Positions 6,000 through 10,320 of a DNA stretch of 10,320 nt are shown here, in pieces. The translations under genes were made by a program, and so were the position numbers. The notes below the pieces were generated by a model, which was not told the origin of the DNA, did no database searches, and saw only the letters and a list, made by a program, of their open reading frames with translations. The DNA comes from Candidatus Methylomirabilis sp. GTDB lineage: Bacteria; DYJV01. The stretch is taken from the NCBI GenBank assembly GCA_020722945.1, contig DYJV01000071.1, forward strand, positions 1 to 10,320. The letters run 5' to 3'. The number at the start of each line of letters is the position of its first letter. Position 1 is the first letter of the stretch.

Positions 6000-6979
6000 T
6001 TTAATATCCTCTCAACCTGTTGTAAAACCATTTCCAATGAGATATTTTTCATACATTTAAAATGTGATTTTGGACAACTCGCTTTACCGTGATAATCACA
6101 CGGGCGACATTTCACTGAGTTATCCTCTATTATAAAAACTTTCTTTCTAATAGGAACAAATCCGAACTCTTTAACAGTGCTTCCAAATATGGCAATAATC
6201 GGAGTCTCTGTCCCACTTCCTAAATGCATAATCCCAGAATCATTTGTAATTAAAAGAGAACTTTTCGAAATAATAGCAACAATTTCAAGAAGATTAATTT
6301 TTCCAGCAGTGTTAATAACATTCTTCCTTTCCCCCTTGATTTTATCAATACTCTTTCTTTCATCACTATTTCCTAACAGAATAATGTTATACTTCCTTGA
6401 TAATCTATCCACCAATCTATCATAACCCCACCATATTTTTGTTTTCCATTTTGCCATCGGCGCAATTGCAATATACTGCTTTTTTTTCTTAAAAAATTTT
6501 GAAACATTTTCTTTAGTCTCTATGTTATAAAATATATAAAATTTGAAATCTCGCTCACTGTAGCCAATATTAATTTTTGATAAAGTCTCAAAATAATTTT
6601 TTAAAACTAAATTTTTCTTTAAAAGATTTAACTTGAAATGAACGAGCAGAAATCGTTGCAGTTTATATTTTTTATAAGAAATTGTCTTAAAGTAAAAGAA
6701 AAATTTTATAATCAATGCTCTTAAATTTTTCTGTAAATCTAATATTTTATAATACTTTTCCTTTTTTATTATCCCAACCAGTTTTAAAAGAGATTCTTTT
6801 TTGCTGAATTCTATAATCTTTGTTATGTATGGATTATACTTAAATAGACTGGAATACTCTTTCAGTGTAAGTAGATGAACTTCAAAGTTAGACTTGTCCA
6901 ATTTTTTTAAAATCGGATGAACAAGTGCAACATCTCCAAGTGATGAAAATCGCATAACAAGTATCTTTCTTTTTTTCAT
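5996..6979 (-). CDS. GT9-family (heptosyltransferase-like) glycosyltransferase
   Basis: The 327-residue protein has GT9 landmarks: the first strand KILVMRFSSLGDVALVHP (5-22) with the likely catalytic Asp16, the central IAIAPMAKWKTKIWW donor-site region (170-184), the LLGNSDE strand, and TNDSGIMHLGS (245-255). GT9 enzymes such as WaaC/WaaF transfer heptose to lipopolysaccharide cores; relatives outside proteobacteria use other sugars, so heptose is not claimed. Near the C-terminus it has a four-cysteine set (Cys291, 294, 302, 309 in CRPCDYHGKASCPKSHFKCM) typical of a subgroup of the family. Start at 6979 is chosen because it keeps the first strand complete, yet no ribosome site precedes it. 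It is the first gene of the GT9-GT4 pair. I see no clear promoter in the gap before it. Confidence 0.87.
   Translation of the reverse strand: MKKRKILVMRFSSLGDVALVHPILKKLDKSNFEVHLLTLKEYSSLFKYNPYITKIIEFSKKESLLKLVGIIKKEKYYKILDLQKNLRALIIKFFFYFKTISYKKYKLQRFLLVHFKLNLLKKNLVLKNYFETLSKINIGYSERDFKFYIFYNIETKENVSKFFKKKKQYIAIAPMAKWKTKIWWGYDRLVDRLSRKYNIILLGNSDERKSIDKIKGERKNVINTAGKINLLEIVAIISKSSLLITNDSGIMHLGSGTETPIIAIFGSTVKEFGFVPIRKKVFIIEDNSVKCRPCDYHGKASCPKSHFKCMKNISLEMVLQQVERILK
6008..6013 (-). promoter_or_regulatory. Ribosome binding site of the GT4 gene
   Basis: GAGAGG on the minus strand lies 8 bases before ATG 5999 and inside the 3' end of the GT9 gene. It confirms the ATG chosen and the coupled ATGA overlap. 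Confidence 0.65.
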
Positions 6980-7055
6980 AAATCTGTTTTTATAATAAGA
7001 AGGAGATAAATCCCACTATATTCCCCTTTTTCAAGCGGCTGTGCCATAACTTAGT

Positions 7056-7128
7056 TAGTCTCAGGCTTAAGCCTGCGCGAAAAAACACTAATAATACTAT
7101 ATTCACGCAAGCTAAAGTTTGTGACTAC
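7056..7128. repeat. Paired palindromes, TAGTC...CTTAAG and CTAAAG...GACTAC (family copies 2 and 3)
   Basis: The 239-base gap 6980-7218 has no gene. It holds CAGGCTTAAGCCTG (7062-7075), a perfect 14-base palindrome preceded by TTAGTCT. About 30 bases on, CGCAAGCT (7106-7113) pairs with AGTTTGTG (7116-7123) using two G-T pairs, ending in GACTAC (7123-7128). The two units face each other, with TAGTC and GACTA at the outer edges, and match the unit at 877-902 in design. The pair looks like a small inverted-repeat element. On the minus strand it sits between the TPR gene and GT9 and might also act as a weak transcript end. Confidence 0.45.
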
Positions 7129-7218
7129 CTGTTGTATCCTATGGCTACCAATTATTACAGAGTCTGCAAAGGGGAAATTAAGGAAGATTTTTAAAAAATT
7201 CTCCCTGCATATATACAT

Positions 7219-7989
7219 TTACCATTTATCGCTTGTCTCTTTTTTACATTCTTCTATTATAGATAAATCCTCAAGATACCTTTCTTTTGATGGTTTTGCT
7301 TTTATCACTGAATCATAATATTTTTTTGCTCTTTCTTTATCACCAATCTCATATAATGTGTCTGCTAAAAAATATCTTGCAACAAGATTATTAGGTTCGG
7401 CTTTTACTGCCTCTTCAAGATACTTTTTTGACTTTTTAATGTCTGGCCATGTTAAAATAAATGGAATATAGGGTGCCTTATAATGCATCCTACCGAGGGC
7501 TATACAAGCACTATAATGCTCAAACTTTTTATCAATGTTATATAACTTCTCAGCACTTTTTTTTATAATTTTTGATAGCCCTTTCCTTCCTGCAGTTGCA
7601 TATCCTATCAGTTCTGAATATCTACCAAAAATAAGAAACATTGCATAGTTCATATATTTAGAATTTGTATATTTGGCATAGTTTTCATTAAGTAAGGTTA
7701 CAAGTGATTCGTATTTTTTCTCTTTTTTACCCTCATCTTTAACTAAATAATGATATTTAAAATCAACTGCCTTTGCATATTTGAAAATAAAAACGTCACT
7801 TAATTTTTTCTCTTTTAAAGCCTTTTCATAATAATATATAGCATTATCAATAATTTCAACATTCGGTTTCCCGTTTTTGAGTTGATTCCTGTTTTGATAA
7901 AAATCATCGCCAATTGCTTCATAATTTTCACTGGCAACCAAAACTCCGCAAAAAAACAGCAATAGTGTTGAAATTATATACTTTCTCAT
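7219..7989 (-). CDS. Exported tetratricopeptide-repeat protein, unknown role
   Basis: The 256-residue protein starts with a Sec-type signal peptide (MRKYIISTLLLFFCGVLVAS, cut near residue 19-20); Cys14 is not in a good lipobox. Mature residues form helical pairs. The clearest TPR unit is at about 184-235 (DIKKSKKYLEEAVKAEPNNL, then ARYFLADTLYEIGDKERAKK). The segment LGRMHYKAPYIPFILTWPD (165-183) before it resembles a motif seen in TRAP-transporter-associated (TatT-like) and related periplasmic TPR proteins, but no transporter genes are present, so the match is loose. A GTG at 7998 would add three residues; ATG 7989 is preferred because AGGTGG lies 5 bases before it and the signal peptide then starts with MRK. 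It is divergent from the 678-aa TPR/NHL protein, so the two exported TPR proteins may work together; that is inference. Confidence 0.75.
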   Translation of the reverse strand: MRKYIISTLLLFFCGVLVASENYEAIGDDFYQNRNQLKNGKPNVEIIDNAIYYYEKALKEKKLSDVFIFKYAKAVDFKYHYLVKDEGKKEKKYESLVTLLNENYAKYTNSKYMNYAMFLIFGRYSELIGYATAGRKGLSKIIKKSAEKLYNIDKKFEHYSACIALGRMHYKAPYIPFILTWPDIKKSKKYLEEAVKAEPNNLVARYFLADTLYEIGDKERAKKYYDSVIKAKPSKERYLEDLSIIEECKKETSDKW

Positions 7990-7994
7990 AAATA

Positions 7995-8000
7995 CCACCT
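7995..8000 (-). promoter_or_regulatory. Ribosome binding site fixing the TPR protein start
   Basis: AGGTGG on the minus strand lies 5 bases before ATG 7989. The alternative GTG start at 7998 lies inside this site, which argues against it. Confidence 0.65.
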
Positions 8001-8043
8001 AATCACCAATTCAATGATATAATGATATAAAATTAACTAATAT

Positions 8044-8072
8044 AATATAAAACTTTAAAACCCGATTGGCAA
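8044..8072 (-). promoter_or_regulatory. Sigma70-type promoter of the exported TPR gene
   Basis: TTGCCA (-35, 8067-8072, 5 of 6) is followed by 17 bases and TATATT (-10, 8044-8049, 5 of 6), the same -10 as in the regulator promoter. The leader would be about 48 bases and contains a tandem AATGATAT pair (8013-8028). For the opposite (+) gene I could not find a promoter of this quality in 7990-8228; TTGAAA-18-TATCCA near 8148-8177 is a weak candidate. Confidence 0.6.
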
Positions 8073-8101
8073 TAATTTTAATTTAGTATCATATTATTGT
8101 A

Positions 8102-8127
8102 GGAGACAGATATAACTGTCCCTTTTT
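8102..8127 (+). terminator. GACAG/CTGTC hairpin with T-run in the divergent gap
   Basis: GACAG (8105-8109) pairs with CTGTC (8116-8120), with GG/CC extending the stem past a one-base bulge, followed by TTTTT. The shape is that of a + strand terminator, yet no + strand gene lies upstream: both flanking genes diverge. It could be a leader attenuator of the 678-aa gene if transcription starts before 8100, or another dispersed palindrome. Confidence 0.3.
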
Positions 8128-8228
8128 ATTATGGTATAAAAGTATTTGAAATAAATTCACATATCCCAGTATCCAAATAAAAAAAACTTGCCTTTACACT
8201 ATTTTTTTAATATTTTTTATAGATATAT

Positions 8229-10265
8229 ATGTATAAAAAAATATTTATTTTCCTTTTTACTTTTTTGCTTACTACTAATCTTTATTCTCGAAAAGAGTTT
8301 GATATTGATGAATACAATGCTGAGAAAAATTTCAAAAGCGGCGTATTCTATTATAATGAAACCAAATATCTCTCTGCAATTGAATTTTTTATTAAATCAT
8401 TGCAGAGCAAAAATGATTATTATCAGTCCCGCATCTGGCTTGGCAAAGCTTATTATAAAGCTGGATACATTAATAATGCAATAACTGAATGGGAGACAGT
8501 AATAAATCAAGGTGGCGGAGATAATCTTCTGCGAATGAAGTTGAATAATATATTCTATCGCATTGGCAACCATGAAAAAATAAAACTTATTCAACCTTAT
8601 ATTCATTTAAAAACAATAGATGGGAACAGATACGATTCAAAAAGTTTTATACAGCCTGTCTCTATTAAAGTTGATAAAGACGGTAATACTTATATACTTT
8701 CTTTGGCTTCAAAATCACTCCACATATTCAATCAGAATGGGAATCTATTAAAAAAGATAACTTCTGGTAAGAAAGGGTTCAAAATGCCATTCGGACTTGA
8801 AATTGATTCAAATGGCAATATAATAGTCAGTGATGTTAAACTGGATATTGTGCAAAAATTCAATAAATACGGCAAGCCTATCCTGAAGTTCGGAGGAACA
8901 GGTGTTGGAAAAGGAAAATTTCTTGGTCCAGAAGGAATCGCTATTGATAAATATAATAACATCTATGTGGTTGATACCGGCAATGCCAGAGTAGAGAAAT
9001 TTACTCCAGATGGGAAATTTCTTATGACTTTTGGAGAAAAAGGAGAGGAAGAAGGTAAATTCTTAAGACCATCAGGCATTACACTTGATAAAGAAGGATT
9101 CATATATGTTTCCGATTATGCTGCGAAGAACATCCAGAAATTCGACCCGTATGGCAATTTTATAGAATATTATCCGGATAGAAAATTTACTGCACCAAGA
9201 AATATACATATTATTGACGACTTTTTTCTAATTGCAGACGGGGATGCAGGGGCATATCTTTTTGATACTGAAAATGGCAACTGGCTCAATTTTAAAAGAT
9301 GGAATTTTAATAAAAACAGATTCCTGAATGTTTCAGATATATTCTTTTCACCAGATAATACAATCTATATTTCAGATATGTATAAAAACAGTGTTGAAGT
9401 TTTTATTCCTGAAAAATATAAATATGCCAACCTTGATGTTAATATAGATATACTTGACATATCAAAATACCCGAGAGTTGTTGCTTATGTAACTGTTAAA
9501 AAAAAAGACGGCACTCCAGTTGTTGGATTGACAAGAGAAAATTTTGCAGTTAAAGAACTTGGCGTAAATATTGTGCCTGTTGACATATATAGCAAGATTT
9601 ATGATAATAATAAAATAGTAACAATATTTTTAGTGGAAAAATCACCAGAAATGAAAAAATATGAAGAGGAAATAAAAAAGGCAAGTAGTTTCTTTTTAGA
9701 TGGAATTCTCAAAAGAAAAGATTTAGTAAAAGTTAAAAATTTTAACCAGGCAGAATGGACAGGACTGGATTATGATTATAAAAAACTGAGAATACTTGAG
9801 GCTCTAACTGAAGATAATTATCATTATATCAATGATTTCTCTTACCCAATTTATAACAGCATAACCGAACTTATGAATAAATTATCACGAAGAGCATTGA
9901 TATTTTTTACAACAGGCAATTTTGATATTGATACAAACTTCCATAAATATGAGTTTGAAGTATGCAAAAACTATGCGCGTAACAATCATACTCCTGTATT
10001 TATAATCAATTTTACTCGCGAAAATGAGGATAATTTAAAAGAGTTTGCAAAAGAGACTGGGGGAAAATATTACTATTATTACAGGGATATTAAGAAACTG
10101 AAAAACATAAGGGATGATATTATCAAGTATCCGTTAAATGAATATCTTGTAATATATTCTACTGTAAGGAATAAAAAACTTTCAGACACCTGGCGGCAGG
10201 TAGAAATAGATGTGAATTATAATAAATTATCCGGTCAAGATATTTCAGGCTACTTTGTCCCGTAA
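8229..10265 (+). CDS. Exported TPR / NHL beta-propeller / VWA-like protein
   Basis: The 678-residue protein has a Sec signal peptide (MYKKIFIFLFTFLLTTNLYS, 1-20), TPR-type helices (about 31-115), an NHL-type beta-propeller (about 141-393), a short beta domain (403-450) with KKDGTPVVGLTRENFAVKE, and a von Willebrand A-like domain (about 461-640). The NHL blades repeat a pattern like GPEGIAIDKYNNIYVVDTGN ARVEKFTPDGK (233-262) and RPSGITLDKEGFIYVSDYAA (280-299). The linker pattern PVxGLTxENFxVxE commonly precedes VWA domains. The VWA metal site is eroded: the DxSxS loop reads EKSPE (470-474) and the usual TDG reads TTG (561-563). Such proteins are periplasmic or surface scaffolds; binding partner unknown. 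ATG 8229 has no recognisable ribosome site, but it gives a full signal peptide. I recall TPR-NHL proteins in spirochaetes, a weak hint of lineage. Confidence 0.85.
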   Translation: MYKKIFIFLFTFLLTTNLYSRKEFDIDEYNAEKNFKSGVFYYNETKYLSAIEFFIKSLQSKNDYYQSRIWLGKAYYKAGYINNAITEWETVINQGGGDNLLRMKLNNIFYRIGNHEKIKLIQPYIHLKTIDGNRYDSKSFIQPVSIKVDKDGNTYILSLASKSLHIFNQNGNLLKKITSGKKGFKMPFGLEIDSNGNIIVSDVKLDIVQKFNKYGKPILKFGGTGVGKGKFLGPEGIAIDKYNNIYVVDTGNARVEKFTPDGKFLMTFGEKGEEEGKFLRPSGITLDKEGFIYVSDYAAKNIQKFDPYGNFIEYYPDRKFTAPRNIHIIDDFFLIADGDAGAYLFDTENGNWLNFKRWNFNKNRFLNVSDIFFSPDNTIYISDMYKNSVEVFIPEKYKYANLDVNIDILDISKYPRVVAYVTVKKKDGTPVVGLTRENFAVKELGVNIVPVDIYSKIYDNNKIVTIFLVEKSPEMKKYEEEIKKASSFFLDGILKRKDLVKVKNFNQAEWTGLDYDYKKLRILEALTEDNYHYINDFSYPIYNSITELMNKLSRRALIFFTTGNFDIDTNFHKYEFEVCKNYARNNHTPVFIINFTRENEDNLKEFAKETGGKYYYYYRDIKKLKNIRDDIIKYPLNEYLVIYSTVRNKKLSDTWRQVEIDVNYNKLSGQDISGYFVP

Positions 10266-10320
10266 TTCTAAGCTGGGTTCGTGTTTCGGGCTCTCAACCT
10301 TGCCACCTTTCTTTACAACC
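10266..10320. other. GC-richer tail at the right edge, no assignable gene
   Basis: About half of these 55 bases are G or C, against roughly a quarter to a third in the neighbouring gene. On the minus strand a frame is open from the edge to a TGA at 10245-10247 (VVKKGGKVESPKHEPSLELR and four more), overlapping the end of the 678-aa gene. This is too little to call. It may be the tail of a convergent gene or the start of another dispersed repeat. Confidence 0.25.

Noticed and set aside
5200-6425. + strand frames of 68 and 82 codons
   Set aside because: They are shadows of the GT4 and GT9 genes, whose motifs are clear on the other strand.
8397-8962. - strand frames of 69 and 76 codons
   Set aside because: They are antisense to the TPR/NHL/VWA gene and have no ribosome site or recognisable motif.
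10276-10300. tRNA-like GGTTCG at the right edge
   Set aside because: No acceptor stem or anticodon arm can be built from the flanking bases.

Overview
This is an AT-rich bacterial window (A+T clearly dominates, and coding regions are heavy in Lys, Ile and Asn). The genes point to a diderm (two-membrane) bacterium: an AsmA-type envelope protein, a GT9 heptosyltransferase-like enzyme, and exported TPR and beta-propeller proteins. The regulator with two cyclic-nucleotide domains around a TPR-like segment recalls, from memory, proteins of spirochaetes. A spirochaete or an uncultured candidate phylum is therefore a reasonable but unproven guess.

Left edge (1-707): the 5' part of an IS256-family transposase gene runs off the window on the - strand, behind a strong AGGAGG ribosome site and a leader with a 10-bp hairpin. 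The end of the element seems to lie near 525. Directly to its right is the C-terminal half of a DGC-domain (putative zinc-binding) protein, open to its stop at 707. The simplest reading is an IS inserted in, or deleting into, that gene, with the missing half outside the window.

Gap 708-1033: no gene, but an unusually dense row of palindromes and hairpins, including GC-rich repeat-like units, ending in a probable - strand terminator.

Middle (1034-6979): four - strand genes. In transcription order these are a GT9 glycosyltransferase and a GT4 glycosyltransferase (coupled by ATGA), then a CRP-like dual cNMP-binding regulator with its own good promoter (TTGACA-17-TATATT), then a large AsmA-like protein that starts with GTG inside the 3' end of the regulator gene. 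The pair of glycosyltransferases probably builds a surface glycan. The regulator/AsmA pair links nucleotide signalling with envelope maintenance, by inference from position only.

Right part (6980-10320): a repeat-bearing gap, then a small exported TPR protein (- strand, good promoter and ribosome site) divergent from a 678-aa exported protein (+ strand) that combines TPR, an NHL beta-propeller and a von Willebrand A-like domain whose metal site looks lost. The last 55 bases are more GC-rich and hold no assignable gene.

I did not find CRISPR arrays, tRNA or rRNA genes. The points most worth a second look are the IS256/DGC junction, the palindrome families shared by two intergenic gaps, the regulator's duplicated 14-bp promoter/start repeat, and the metal-less VWA domain on the TPR-NHL protein.
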